This document shows, in pieces, positions 37,193 through 47,038 of a stretch of 64,000 bases of DNA. How positions within the stretch are numbered: the stretch's first letter is position 1; each line of letters begins with the position of its first letter. The position numbers and the translations under genes are program-made. A model generated the notes under the pieces. That model saw only the letters and a program-made list of their open reading frames with translations, did no database searches and was not told where the DNA came from. Origin of the DNA: VFJN01 sp963750645 (GTDB lineage: Bacteria; Actinomycetota; Acidimicrobiia; Acidimicrobiales; VFJN01); contig CAVVRO010000001.1 of assembly GCA_963750645.1 (NCBI GenBank), forward strand, positions 124,001 to 188,000. The letters run 5' to 3'.

Positions 37193-39326
37193 ATGCTCTC
37201 GACTCGCCACCTTCGCCTCGTCGCCTCGTGTGCGCTCGCCGTCCTCCTGCTCGGGTCCGCCACCGCGCGGGCCGAGGAGCTGCCGCCGGGGTTCACCGAC
37301 GGCACCGTGGTGGGGAGCGATGACGTGCCGTCCACCGCCTCGTCGGTGGCGCCCTCGGCGACGGTCGGGACCGCCGCCACGACGATGCGGTACTTCGGCC
37401 GGGAGCCCTACGAGGCCGTGCGGGCGGCCGCGGCGGCCGCGGTCGGCGCCGCGACCTGCATCATGTCGGTGGACGGGCTGACCGGCCTCGTGCTGGCGCC
37501 CGTGTTCAAGGAGTCGTCCGCCGCCACCACCCCGAGCACGGCCCCGTCCCCGATGACCCTGTCGCGGTACGACGAGTGGTCCGGCACCTATGGCACCAAC
37601 TCGAACGTGAACGCGAACTACGGCCTCTACGCGTTCCGCGACCCGTACACGACCTACCCGCGCGTACTGGCACCCGGGGATCGGGATCTGGCAGTACGAC
37701 TCCGCCGGCGTGGGCGCACCGTTCACGACCGTGGAGTCGATGCACGTGGGCACGGTGGCCGCCGACGTGGCCCGAGGCATGGCCGCCCGGTTCTGCAACC
37801 CCTCCAGCTCGACAGTGGGGCACGCCGCGCCCTTCACGGACCAGGAGCGGCGTTGGGCGGCCTGGGCGCCCTGGGGCTACCCCTGCGATCTCTGCGAGAC
37901 CTACTTCCAGGAGATGACGTCGACCACGCCGAGGTTCGCCAACCTCGGCCTCGTCGAGGGCATCGGGGAGCTCGGCGGCACCGTCGCCCGCACCTGCACG
38001 CTGGCCGGCGTGTCCGGCACCCTGCCGTGCTGGTACGTGGAGCCCGTCGTCGGCACGATCCAGGGCGCGACGGCGTGGGCCACCCTGAGCCCCTCGGGCG
38101 GCAGCGGCCCGACCGTGGCGCCCGCGCCGCTGTCGTACCCCTTCTACGTCGTCGATCTGGGCGCGACCGAGGAGCGGCACTGGCTCCGAGAGGACACCGG
38201 CTACGACATCGACATCAGGGCCAGCCGGCAGATCGGCAAGAACGCTCGACCGAGGTCGACCCAGGCCGGCTCGGGGCTCACGTGGGCCTCCACCTCGGGT
38301 CTCTGCGACATCCTGACCGGCCGCGGGACCTGCGGCCCCGTGCCGCCTCCGGGCGTCTCGTCCTCCGTGCAGTCCGTCGGCGGATCGTTCCGATCGATCC
38401 CGCTCGACGCCAACGGCGACGGCCGGGGCGACGTGCTCTGGTACACGCCCGGCACGGGCGCCGACGCGCTGTGGTTCGCCACCGGCCCGGCCACCTTCAC
38501 CTCGACCCCGCTCGTCATCAACACGTCCTACGACACGGTGGTGCCCCTCGACGTCGACGGCGACGGCGACGACGACCTGCTGTGGTACGACCGCGCCCGC
38601 GGTGACGCCACGCTCTGGCGGTTCAACGGCACCGCGATCACGTCGACCGCGCTCGCGCCGGGACCCGGCCGCATCCCGCTGCCCATGGCGCTGAACAGCA
38701 ACCCGGCCGCGGAGCTCTTCTGGTACGGCCCAGGCAGCACCGGAGACGCCGTCTGGGCCTGGAACGGATCCGGGTTCACCACCGCCCCACGGACGATCAA
38801 CGGCGTCTACCTGCCGATCACGGGTGACTTCGACGGCAACGGTCGTGACGACGTGGTCTGGTATGCCCCCGGCAGTGGCGCCGACTCGATCTGGTACCAC
38901 GCGCTCGCGGGTGGGTTCACCTCCCGGCCCGTGAGCCTCCACAGCGCCTACCGAACGGCGGTGGGCGACTTCGACGGCGACGGGAAGTCGGACATCGCGT
39001 TCCACTCGCCCGGATCAGGGCCGGACAGCATCTGGTTCGGTGAGGGCGCGGGTGCCTTCGGGTACCAGACGCTCGCGGTGAACCGCTCGTACCTCCTGAC
39101 CACGGCCGACCTGTACGGGACAGGGCGCGACGGGCTCATCTGGTACGACCCCGGTGCCGGCTCGGACGCCCTGTGGATGTGGGGCCCCACGCGGGTGCTG
39201 TCCTCGCTGCCCCTCGCGCTCCCGGGAGCGCAGCAGCCGGTGGTCGGAGGCTTCAGCGCCGGTGGCGCCGATGGCATCTTCTGGTACGGACCCGGGTCGG
39301 CGTTCGACGTGCTGTGGTACCGCTGA
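37193..39326 (+). CDS. Exported FG-GAP-like repeat protein with possible lysozyme-like head, one frameshift near 37669
   Basis: ATG 37193 gives a signal peptide (LRLVASCALAVLLLGSATARA). The head domain contains VFKESSA, then after a shift at 37669 (extra G in CTGGCACCC) HPGIGIWQYDSAGVG and MHVGTVAADVARGMAARFC. A Glu followed by Gly-x-x-Gln in this order is the layout of lytic transglycosylases (ESxF...GLMQ), so I infer, with low certainty, a lysozyme-like fold. Paired cysteines (WGYPCDLCETYF) follow. From about residue 395 there are about seven FG-GAP-like repeats (DANGDGRGDVLWYTPG, GDFDGNGRDDVVWYAPG and others) to the C-terminus. Corrected length is about 710 residues. It is divergent from the CAP-repeat gene and shares its repeat type. 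Confidence 0.78.
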
Positions 39327-39336
39327 CCCAGGCGCC

Positions 39337-41895
39337 TCAGTCCCGCCCGGATCGCTCGAGGCCCCGCCGCGCGGCTCGCCCGGCCCGCCGGACGGTCGCT
39401 GCCGCGCCGTCCTCCTCGACCGAGCGGCGGATCGCTCCCCACTTGGTGCGGATCCGCCCGAGGATCGTCGGTCGGGTGCGGCGAACCCGCCAGCCGATCG
39501 ATCCCTCGATCGGCACGGGGTAGGGCTCGAGCCGGGTGCGGACGGGCAACACCGGTTCGTCGTGCGCCACCGTCGCGGCGCTCTCGGGTGGCAGCGGCCC
39601 GCGCGGGTTGGTGCGCACGTGCGCCAGGATCTGGAGGTAGTGGTCGCCCTGCCGGTGGGGCGACCAGCGCAGGAGCGCGGCGCGCCGGGCTCGGGCGCCG
39701 ACGAGGGTGCGGAGGTCCCCATCCCCGAGCGCACGGTCGAGGCAGGTGGCCCACGTCTCGGGGTCGTCGGCGAGCCACCCGGTCTGCCCGTCCTCGATGG
39801 CGTCCCGGAAGGGGGCTGAGGGGCTCGCGATCGTCGGTGTCGAGACCAGCGCCGCCTCCAGCCACTTGACCGCGCTCTTGGCATCGTTGAAGCGGCTGTC
39901 CGGCTCGAGCGGGGCCAGGTTGACGTCGAGGTCCCGCAGCAGGTCCGGGAGCTTGTGCCACGGGCTGAACGGGAGACGACGCACTCGATCACCGAGCCGG
40001 CCGATGACCGACTCGGTGGGTGTCAGATGGCCCCCCAGCCACAGCTCGGCCTGCGGGTGGTCCTCCAGGACCGCGACGATGCTGCGCTCGACGTGCCGCC
40101 AGTCGGCGTCGTGGGTCGTGGTGCCGCTGAAGTAGCCGACTCGGAGCGGTCCGGGCGCTCGCTCCCGGCGGAGGGCGATGTCGCTCGCGACCCCGATCGC
40201 GATGCCGACACCGTTCTCGAAGAGGTGGGCGTCGATGCCCACGGCCCGTCGAGCGTGCTCGACGAGCCCCTGGGTCGACCCGGTGTACGCATCGCAGGCC
40301 TCCATCGTCACGCGGTAGCGGGAGACACCCTCCAGCCACAGCGCCGCCTCGTCAGCTGGGAGGAGGCGCAGGGCGGGGATCTCGTCAGCGATGCTGGGGT
40401 CGAAGATCAGGTCGTCCACGTCGAAGACCACGGGGGTGCCGGCCCTCCTGCAGGTGGCGATGAGGGCGAGCACCTGGCGCGTGGCGGGCACGCGGTAGGC
40501 GACCACGACGTCGGCCCGAGCGGCGAGCTCGGCCACGTCCGGGTCGCGGTAGTGGCGGACGTCGCTGCGCACGCCGTGCAGGGCCATGGCCTCGGCAGGG
40601 AGGTGGACCCGGTACCGCAGCGGGGCCCCGTCGATGCCGGCCACGAAGAGGACGCGCTCCGGTCGAGGCCCGGCGACCGGCGCGGGTGCCCGGGCCACGA
40701 GGCGCCCGTATCGCTCCTCGAGCCCGGCGACCTGCTCGTCGACCGTCCGCACGGGCGGCGGCGTGGCCGCACCCTGACGAAGGGTCTCCAGCACGGACGG
40801 GTCGACGAGGGAGCGCAGGGCCGCGGCGAGCAGCGCGGGCTCGGCGGCAGGGACGACGAGGCCGTTCCGGCCGTTCTCGACCACCTCTTCGGGCCCGATC
40901 GTGTCGGTCACGACCACCGGCACACCCCGCAGCAGCGCCTCGCGGGTGACGAGCGAGTACGACTCGCGCATGACGGACGGCAGCACCAGCGCGTCGGTGA
41001 CGGCCAGCAGCCCGTCGAGGTCCTCAGGGTCGTAGGGGGGCACGGCCTCCACGCACGTGCCCGCCAGCGAGCGCCCGTCGCGCTCGACGGCCTCGCCGAG
41101 GTCGTGCGCGAGCACCCGCAGTCGAGGTTCGGGGCCGACGCGGTGCGCGGCCTCCAGGAGCACGTCGGCTCCCTTCAGGGGGTTGCTCCCGCCGGTGTAG
41201 CGGACGACGATCGGTCCCTCGGCCGCGCGCCGTGGGCTGGGGGGCCGGGGCGCCGGGAGATCCATCCCGTTCTCGTCGACGTCGAGCTTCGCCGCGTCGA
41301 CGCCGTTGGCGCGCAGCACCTCGGCCGCGGACCGCGAGGGCGCCAGCACGAGGTCGGCGCTCTGGAGCGCCTGCCGCAGCCGTTCCGCGCGTCGCACGAG
41401 GTGCGGCCGCCCCACCTCGCAGGGGCAGTCCCCGGCGGCGACGACGAGGCAGCACGGTCGGTGCGATCGCTCGACGAGGAACTGCCGGGCGCAGACCCAC
41501 CAGAAGTCGTGCATGGTCACGACCGTCGCCGCGCCGGCCGCCCGAGCGACCTCGACGAGCCCGACGCCGAGCGTCTGCAGCGCGTGAAGGTGCACGACGT
41601 CCGCTGGGTGGCGCTCGAGGTGCGCCGCCAGCAGCTCGGCGATCCGGGGGTTGTCGTAGTTCCGCTCGTCAGCCCACTCCATGTACGGCGTGGACACGAC
41701 CCACCGCACCGGGAGGCCGGTGCCGTCGTCCTCCTCCCAGGTCGTCAACGGACGGCGCGTGCTGTCCAGGTAGCCGGCGAAGACGGCGACGTCATGTCCT
41801 CGGTCGTGGAGTGCTCGGGCAAGCCGCTGGGGCTGCAGGGTGCCCCCGCTGACGAAGTTCGGGGGATAGTGCGCGGAGACGAAGGTGATCCGCAT
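39337..41895 (-). CDS. Tandem double GT-B (GT4-type) glycosyltransferase
   Basis: The product is 852 residues from ATG 41895. Domain 1 (about 1-400) is a complete GT4: MRITFVSAHYPPNFVSGG with the N-terminal glycine loop, VVHLHALQTLG, MHDFWWVC, RYTGGSNPLKGADVLLEA and the E-x7-E-like RESYSLVTREALLRGVPVV. Domain 2 (about 430-750) starts RVLFVAGIDGAPLRYRVHLP and has VVFDVDDLIFDP, VGYFSGTTTHDADW and a donor-site FNDAKSAVKWLEAALVSTPTI. The last about 90 residues are basic. It would add two sugars, or one sugar with the second domain regulatory, to a surface glycan. A TACGTT box 8 nt upstream overlaps the divergent promoter of the ABC exporter operon. Confidence 0.85.
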   Translation of the reverse strand: MRITFVSAHYPPNFVSGGTLQPQRLARALHDRGHDVAVFAGYLDSTRRPLTTWEEDDGTGLPVRWVVSTPYMEWADERNYDNPRIAELLAAHLERHPADVVHLHALQTLGVGLVEVARAAGAATVVTMHDFWWVCARQFLVERSHRPCCLVVAAGDCPCEVGRPHLVRRAERLRQALQSADLVLAPSRSAAEVLRANGVDAAKLDVDENGMDLPAPRPPSPRRAAEGPIVVRYTGGSNPLKGADVLLEAAHRVGPEPRLRVLAHDLGEAVERDGRSLAGTCVEAVPPYDPEDLDGLLAVTDALVLPSVMRESYSLVTREALLRGVPVVVTDTIGPEEVVENGRNGLVVPAAEPALLAAALRSLVDPSVLETLRQGAATPPPVRTVDEQVAGLEERYGRLVARAPAPVAGPRPERVLFVAGIDGAPLRYRVHLPAEAMALHGVRSDVRHYRDPDVAELAARADVVVAYRVPATRQVLALIATCRRAGTPVVFDVDDLIFDPSIADEIPALRLLPADEAALWLEGVSRYRVTMEACDAYTGSTQGLVEHARRAVGIDAHLFENGVGIAIGVASDIALRRERAPGPLRVGYFSGTTTHDADWRHVERSIVAVLEDHPQAELWLGGHLTPTESVIGRLGDRVRRLPFSPWHKLPDLLRDLDVNLAPLEPDSRFNDAKSAVKWLEAALVSTPTIASPSAPFRDAIEDGQTGWLADDPETWATCLDRALGDGDLRTLVGARARRAALLRWSPHRQGDHYLQILAHVRTNPRGPLPPESAATVAHDEPVLPVRTRLEPYPVPIEGSIGWRVRRTRPTILGRIRTKWGAIRRSVEEDGAAATVRRAGRAARRGLERSGRD

Positions 41896-41902
41896 CAGGC
41901 GG

Positions 41903-41909
41903 TAACGTA
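41903..41909. promoter_or_regulatory. Overlapping divergent -10 elements (glycosyltransferase / ABC exporter)
   Basis: Plus strand TAACGT (41903-41908) serves the exporter gene starting at 41948. Minus strand TACGTT (41904-41909) ends 8 nt before ATG 41895. The two boxes share five base pairs, so only one can be occupied at a time. Confidence 0.4.
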
Positions 41910-41947
41910 ACCCTCCTGCCAGGGGCCCCCGCTCCGGCCCCCCGACG

Positions 41948-42763
41948 ATGACCACTGTCTCCGAGATCAGCCGCCACCGAGAGCTGTTCGCCAACCTCAC
42001 GCTGCGGGAGCTGCGAGGGAAGTACAAGCGCTCGGTCCTGGGGTGGGGTTGGTCGCTGCTCAACCCGCTCGCCCAGATGGCGGTCTACTCGCTGGTGTTC
42101 GGGTTCTTCCTCAAGGTCGACCCGCCCGTCGGTGAACCCAGCGGGATGCACATCTTCGCCTTCTTCCTGCTGTGCGGGCTGCTGCCGTGGACCTACCTCG
42201 CCAACGGGCTCACCTCCGGCATGGACGCCCTGCTCGCCAACGCCAACCTCGTGAAGAAGGTCTGGTTCCCCCGTGAGCTGCTCGTCGGGGCCACCGTCGG
42301 CGCGTGGGGCGTGTCGTTCCTCATCGAGCTCGGAGTGCTCGCCGCCCTGCTGCTCCTCTTCGGCAACATGGTCCTGCCCTGGCTCGGTCCGGTCCTGGTC
42401 ATCGCGCTCGTGCAGACGGTGTTCGTGCTGGGCCTCGCGCTGGCGCTGGCGGTGTGGTCGGTGTACCTCCGTGACCTGAAGTACCTGGTCACCATCGGGC
42501 TGCAGATCTGGTTCTACGCCACGCCGATCGTCTACCCCGTGTCGGTGGTGGAGGAGGCGCTCGAGGACCACCCGCGTTGGTTCGCGCTCTACGAGCTCAA
42601 CCCGATGGCGCAGTTCGTCGCCGCCTACCGGGACCTCCTCTACTCCCTGCGCTTCCCGACCCTCGGCAACGTCCTGTACCTCGTCGGCTCCGCCGCGGTG
42701 GCGCTCCTCATCGGCGTGACGGCGTTCCGGCGCCTCGACGGCCGGCTCGCGGAGGAGCTGTGA
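41948..42763 (+). CDS. wzm: ABC-2 type polysaccharide export permease (Wzm-like)
   Basis: The product is 271 residues from ATG 41948 with six predicted helices. The cytoplasmic start RELFANLTLRELRGKYKRSVLGWGWSLLNP is the family signature of O-antigen, teichoic-acid and galactan exporters, and NANLVKKVWFPRELL is the coupling-helix region. LQIWFYATPIVYPVS and LYELNPMAQFVAAYRDLL complete the match. It forms a homodimeric channel that passes undecaprenyl- or decaprenyl-linked glycan across the membrane. The stop codon overlaps the ATPase GTG start by 4 nt, so the two subunits are coupled. Confidence 0.92.
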   Translation: MTTVSEISRHRELFANLTLRELRGKYKRSVLGWGWSLLNPLAQMAVYSLVFGFFLKVDPPVGEPSGMHIFAFFLLCGLLPWTYLANGLTSGMDALLANANLVKKVWFPRELLVGATVGAWGVSFLIELGVLAALLLLFGNMVLPWLGPVLVIALVQTVFVLGLALALAVWSVYLRDLKYLVTIGLQIWFYATPIVYPVSVVEEALEDHPRWFALYELNPMAQFVAAYRDLLYSLRFPTLGNVLYLVGSAAVALLIGVTAFRRLDGRLAEEL

Positions 42764-43989
42764 GCGAGCCCGCCATCATGGTGGACGGGCTGTCCAAGCG
42801 GTTCCGCCTCTACCACGACCGGAACCAGACCCTGAAGGCCGCGGTCATGCGCGGCCGCCGGGCCCGCTACGAGGAGTTCTGGGCCCTGCGAGACGTCTCG
42901 CTCGAGATCGCCGAGGGTGCCACCTTCGGCTTCATCGGCACGAACGGCTCCGGCAAGAGCACGCTCCTGAAGTGCCTGGCCCGGATCCTCGTGCCGGACG
43001 AGGGGGTCGTCCGGACCCGCGGCAAGGTCTCCGCACTGCTGGAGCTCGGCGCCGGCTTCCACCCTGAGCTGTCCGGGCGGGAGAACGTGTACCTGAACGG
43101 CTCGATCCTGGGGTTGTCGAAGGCGGAGCTCGACCGCCGGTTCGACGACATCGTCAGCTTCGCCGGCCTCGAGCGGTTCATCGACACGCCGGTGAAGAAC
43201 TACTCGTCCGGGATGTACGTCCGGCTCGGCTTCTCGGTGGCCATCAACGTCGACCCCGACATCCTCCTCGTGGACGAGGTGCTGGCGGTGGGCGACGAGC
43301 AGTTCCAGCGGCGCTGCAACGAGCGCTTCGCAGACCTGCGGGCACAGGGGACGACCATCGTGATCGTGTCGCACTCGCTCGGCTCCGTCCGCGCCATGTG
43401 TGACGAGGTGGCCTGGCTCCACGAGAGCCGGCTGCGCGCCGTGGGCCCGGCGGGTGATCTGGTCGATCAGTACCTCGCGGAGGTCCACCAGGACCGGAGC
43501 GGCGAGGTGCACCACACCGGGAGTCGATGGGGCTCCGGTGAGATCCTCCTCGAGCGCATCGAGGTGCTCGACCGCGCGGGTCAGGTGACCGATGACGTCG
43601 CCACCGGTGACGCCGTGACGTTCCGCCTGCACTACGACGCGGTCGAGGCCGTCGAGCACCCGACGTTCTCGATGGAGCTCCACACGATCGAGGGCGTCCT
43701 GCTCACGAGCCCGAGCGCCCGCGAGGCCGGCTTGTCACCCGATCGCGTCGAGGGTCGGGGAGTCGTCGACCTCGTCATCCAACGGCTGCCGCTCCTGCCG
43801 GGCACCTACGACCTTTCGGCCACCGTCGGCGACGATGCCTCCCTCCACGTCTACGACGCCCGCCACCGTGCGCTCCGCTTCGACGTCGAGCCAGGGACCC
43901 CTCGCGAGAGCTTCGGCGGCATCGTGACACTGGGCGGTCGCTGGCACCACGAGGTCGACGTCCCCAATTCGTCCCTCGACGGCTCGTGA
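42760..43989 (+). CDS. wzt: Polysaccharide ABC exporter ATPase with C-terminal Wzt-type domain
   Basis: The product is 409 residues from GTG 42760 (GTGA overlap). The ATPase domain (1-245) has Walker A GTNGSGKST, the family ELGAGFHPELSGRENVYLNG segment, signature YSSGMYVRLGFS, Walker B ILLVDEVLAVGD and the switch His in VSHSL. Residues about 255-405 form an Ig-like beta-sandwich as in Wzt, which recognises the finished or end-capped glycan before export. This domain is absent from teichoic-acid TagH-only types, so a substrate-checking exporter is likely. The stop overlaps the next glycosyltransferase start. Confidence 0.92.
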   Translation: MSEPAIMVDGLSKRFRLYHDRNQTLKAAVMRGRRARYEEFWALRDVSLEIAEGATFGFIGTNGSGKSTLLKCLARILVPDEGVVRTRGKVSALLELGAGFHPELSGRENVYLNGSILGLSKAELDRRFDDIVSFAGLERFIDTPVKNYSSGMYVRLGFSVAINVDPDILLVDEVLAVGDEQFQRRCNERFADLRAQGTTIVIVSHSLGSVRAMCDEVAWLHESRLRAVGPAGDLVDQYLAEVHQDRSGEVHHTGSRWGSGEILLERIEVLDRAGQVTDDVATGDAVTFRLHYDAVEAVEHPTFSMELHTIEGVLLTSPSAREAGLSPDRVEGRGVVDLVIQRLPLLPGTYDLSATVGDDASLHVYDARHRALRFDVEPGTPRESFGGIVTLGGRWHHEVDVPNSSLDGS

Positions 43990-46109
43990 TGGTCGCGCTC
44001 CCCGGCAAGCTGCTCGTCGTGGTGCTCCCGGGCGCGGGGGACCCTGCCATCACCACGGCGGCCTTCGAGCGCAGCCAGGTGCCGAACCTGTCGGTGCGGA
44101 CGGCCGTCGTGGGGGGAACGCCTCTCGAGGTGGCGAACGTCGCCGCCCGGGTGACCGTCGACTACCTCGCCTTCGTGCCGGCAGGGGTCACGTGGCCGGA
44201 GGACCACCTTCGTCGCTGCGTGGAGCAGCTGCGGTCGGACCTGTCCGTGGGCATGGCCGGCGGGTCGTGCAGCGGATCGCCCGCCGGAGCTCTCGACCTG
44301 TTCGTCCCGCTGGCGGGAGCCGTCATCCGCCACAGCGCGTTCCACGCCATCGAGGGCTTCGACCCGGCCTTCGACGTTCTCGCCGATCTCGACTTCGGCT
44401 GGCGACTCTGGCTGCGCGGCTACCGGGTCCGCAGCATCGGCGAACGGCCTCCCGGCGTCGAGGCCGCCCCCCGGCCAGGTGGTGATCTCCAGGCGGCAAC
44501 GCAGGCGCTGCTGGCTCGCGTCCTCGACGACACGAGCCTGGAGGGTGAGCTGTGGACCTCCGCCCCCGGCGTCGCGGCGCGTCGCTCCGCCGCCGGCCGC
44601 CGACTCGTGATCCAGCGCTCTCGGACGAGGGGCGACGGCGAGCTGCTCCCGCTGGCCCACGCCGCCGTCGAGGGGTGGGCGAGCCACGAGCCCGCAGCCG
44701 CGCCGGTCGCGGCGTGCCTGGCTCGCTGGGGGGCCCCGGAGCGGGCGGGGGCCCGGCGGCGCATCGCGGTCGTGACCCCGGACACGCTGGCACCGCGCAT
44801 GGCGGGCCCAGGGATCAGGGCCCTCCAGATCGCCCGCCGGCTGGCCCCCCATCACGATGTCGTTCTGGCCACCACGGAGCGCTGTGAGATCGAGGCCGAC
44901 GGCTTCAAGGCGATCCACGTCGGCGAGCAGGGCCTGCGGGACCTCGAGCGTTGGTGCGACGTCTTCCTGTTCCAGGGCTGGGTGCTGGCGGGCCGCGACT
45001 TCCTCGTCAGCACGGACAAGGTCCTGGTGGCTGACGTCTACGACCCGATGCACCTCGAGCAGCTCGAGCAGGGTCATGACGCCGAGGGTGAGCGAGGGCG
45101 GTTCGAGGCCGTCCGGAACGCCGCCACCGTGCTCAACGACCAGCTCGCGGTGGCGGACTTCATGCTCTGCGCCAGCAAGAAGCAGCGCGACCTCTGGCTG
45201 GGGCAGCTGGCGGGTCTCGGACGGGTCAACCCCGTCGTCTACGACGACGACGAGTCGCTGCGCTCCCTGTTGGCGGTGGTGCCCTTCGGTGTGGGCGACG
45301 TCCCACCAGCGGCGACGCGCCACGCCATCCGGGGCACGGTCCCGGGCATCGAGGAGGGCGATCACGTGATCCTCTGGGGAGGTGGGGTCTACAACTGGTT
45401 CGACCCACTGACCCTCGTGCGGGCCGTCGACCGCTTGCGTCACCGGCTCCCGACGGTCCGCCTCCTGTTCCTCGGCATGCGCCACCCCAACCCCGGCATC
45501 CCCGAGATGAGCATGGCCGTGGAGACCCAACGCCTGGCCGAGGAGCTGGGTCTCGTCGGCACCCACGTCTTCTTCAACCGGGAGTGGGTCGACTTCGACG
45601 ATCGCCAGAACTACCTCCTCGACGCCGACCTGGGCGTCAGCACCCACCTCGACCACATCGAGACCGAGTTCTCCTTCCGCACCCGGATCCTCGACTACCT
45701 CTGGGCCGGCCTGCCCATCGTCGCAACGGACGGTGATGCCTTCGCCGAGATCATCCAGCGTGAGGACCTCGGGCTGGTCGTGCCGCCCGGTGACGTCGAC
45801 GCCCTCGACGAGGCGCTCGGACGGCTCCTCGTCGACGAGGAGCTGGTGGCTGCGTGCAAGCTCAACATCCTGCGGGTCATCCCTGACATGCGTTGGGAGA
45901 CGACCCTCGATCCGCTGGTGGCGTTCTGCGCCGCACCTCGCCGCGCCGCTGATTGCTGCTGCCCGGACCTCCAGCCGCCGCCGGAGGCGGTGCGGCTCCG
46001 GCGCGGTTGGCGGCGGGACGCGGACGTCGCGCTGCTGTACCTGCGAGCCGGAGCGCCGAAGCTCCTCGTCGAGCGAGCCGTCGGTCGGCTCCGCCGCCAC
46101 CGGCGCTGA
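43986..46109 (+). CDS. Two-domain glycosyltransferase (GT2-like N-terminus, GT4 C-terminus)
   Basis: The product is 707 residues from GTG 43986 (ATG 43989 possible), overlapping wzt. Residues about 1-170 resemble a degenerate GT-A fold: VDYLAFVPAGVTWPEDHLRR sits where the DxD strand is expected, and FVPLAGAVIRHSAFHAIEGFDPAF with DLDFGWRLWLRGYRV matches the GT2 acceptor end, but no clear DxD remains. From about 255 a GT4 domain starts with AVVTPDTLAPRMAGPGIRAL and continues through LWGGGVYNWFDPLTLVRAV and FLGMRHPNPGIPEM to TRILDYLWAGLPIVATDGD. The C-terminal end is Cys/Arg-rich. It probably extends or caps the glycan exported by Wzm/Wzt. Confidence 0.82.
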   Translation: MMVALPGKLLVVVLPGAGDPAITTAAFERSQVPNLSVRTAVVGGTPLEVANVAARVTVDYLAFVPAGVTWPEDHLRRCVEQLRSDLSVGMAGGSCSGSPAGALDLFVPLAGAVIRHSAFHAIEGFDPAFDVLADLDFGWRLWLRGYRVRSIGERPPGVEAAPRPGGDLQAATQALLARVLDDTSLEGELWTSAPGVAARRSAAGRRLVIQRSRTRGDGELLPLAHAAVEGWASHEPAAAPVAACLARWGAPERAGARRRIAVVTPDTLAPRMAGPGIRALQIARRLAPHHDVVLATTERCEIEADGFKAIHVGEQGLRDLERWCDVFLFQGWVLAGRDFLVSTDKVLVADVYDPMHLEQLEQGHDAEGERGRFEAVRNAATVLNDQLAVADFMLCASKKQRDLWLGQLAGLGRVNPVVYDDDESLRSLLAVVPFGVGDVPPAATRHAIRGTVPGIEEGDHVILWGGGVYNWFDPLTLVRAVDRLRHRLPTVRLLFLGMRHPNPGIPEMSMAVETQRLAEELGLVGTHVFFNREWVDFDDRQNYLLDADLGVSTHLDHIETEFSFRTRILDYLWAGLPIVATDGDAFAEIIQREDLGLVVPPGDVDALDEALGRLLVDEELVAACKLNILRVIPDMRWETTLDPLVAFCAAPRRAADCCCPDLQPPPEAVRLRRGWRRDADVALLYLRAGAPKLLVERAVGRLRRHRR

Positions 46110-46111
46110 GG

Positions 46112-47038
46112 TCAGTCACCGCCGATCCGGCGCCGGCGCCGGGTGAACCGGTTCCCGGCGAACAACGCCAGCTCGGCCACGAAGGCGATGGCCCGTTGGC
46201 TCAGGCTGGCGCCGAGCACGAGCCCGGTGGTCGACCCCGGGATCAGCGCGACGAGGATCGCCTCGCGCGCGCCCAGTCCGGCGGGCAACGGCACGAGCAG
46301 GAACCCGGCGAGCCAGCCCGCCACGAACGCGGGGAGGACGTCGACGGCGCTGACGCTGCTGTCGAGGTCGACGAGGATCGTCGCATAGCTCGCGGCGCTG
46401 AGCAGCAAGCTCCCCGCGGTCCACACGAGCGCGATGTAGAGCGCCCGCTGGTCGGGCAGCAGATCGGGCTCGGGGATGCGTGACGTGACACGGCGAGCCT
46501 TGGTGAGGACCCAGGCGAGGCGCCGGCGGTCGACAGCCAGCAACGCGGCGAACCCGAGCGCAGCGATGGCGCGCGGACCGTCCTCGAACGCGCCGAGCAG
46601 GGCGAGCCCGCTCAGGAGCACCACCCCCGCGACCACCGTCAGCACCATCGAGGCGGCCCAGCTGAGCGCGCTCCGGCGCACCGTGAGCCGATCCGAGGTC
46701 GACAGGACGACCTGGCCGGCGGCCTGCAGCACGCCTCCGCCGGGCACGTACTTGCTCAGCTGGGAGGCGTACATCGCCCCGCGCACCTCGATCGGGTCCA
46801 CGGCCGGCCCCAGCAGGACGGACCAGGCACGGGCCGCCGCGATCCCGGCGCCGCCGTACAGCACGAGCGCCGCGGCGCTCGCGGCCGGGCTGGGCACCGG
46901 GCTCTCGCCCTCGGAGAGGGCCTGGCGCGTGATGACCGCCAGGCCGATCAGCCCGGACACGAGGACCAGCCAGCGGATCCGCGCCCGCCAGACCGACCCC
47001 GATGGCTCGGCCGGCTCGTGCGGGACGGCCTCGGTCAT
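46112..47038 (-). CDS. Lysylphosphatidylglycerol synthase TM-region (AglD/UPF0104-like) membrane protein
   Basis: The product is 308 residues from ATG 47038 with about eight helices. The segments SQLSKYVPGGGVLQAAGQVVL and PLPAGLGAREAILVAL are the signature of the flippase-like domain shared by MprF and AglD/UPF0104 proteins. There is no lysyl-transferase domain, so lipid or lipid-linked sugar translocation is more likely than aminoacylation. It is the last gene of a three-gene minus-strand operon (glycosyltransferase, methyltransferase, this gene) joined by ATGA and GTGA overlaps, and it converges on the two-domain glycosyltransferase with 2 nt between. Confidence 0.85.
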   Translation of the reverse strand: MTEAVPHEPAEPSGSVWRARIRWLVLVSGLIGLAVITRQALSEGESPVPSPAASAAALVLYGGAGIAAARAWSVLLGPAVDPIEVRGAMYASQLSKYVPGGGVLQAAGQVVLSTSDRLTVRRSALSWAASMVLTVVAGVVLLSGLALLGAFEDGPRAIAALGFAALLAVDRRRLAWVLTKARRVTSRIPEPDLLPDQRALYIALVWTAGSLLLSAASYATILVDLDSSVSAVDVLPAFVAGWLAGFLLVPLPAGLGAREAILVALIPGSTTGLVLGASLSQRAIAFVAELALFAGNRFTRRRRRIGGD

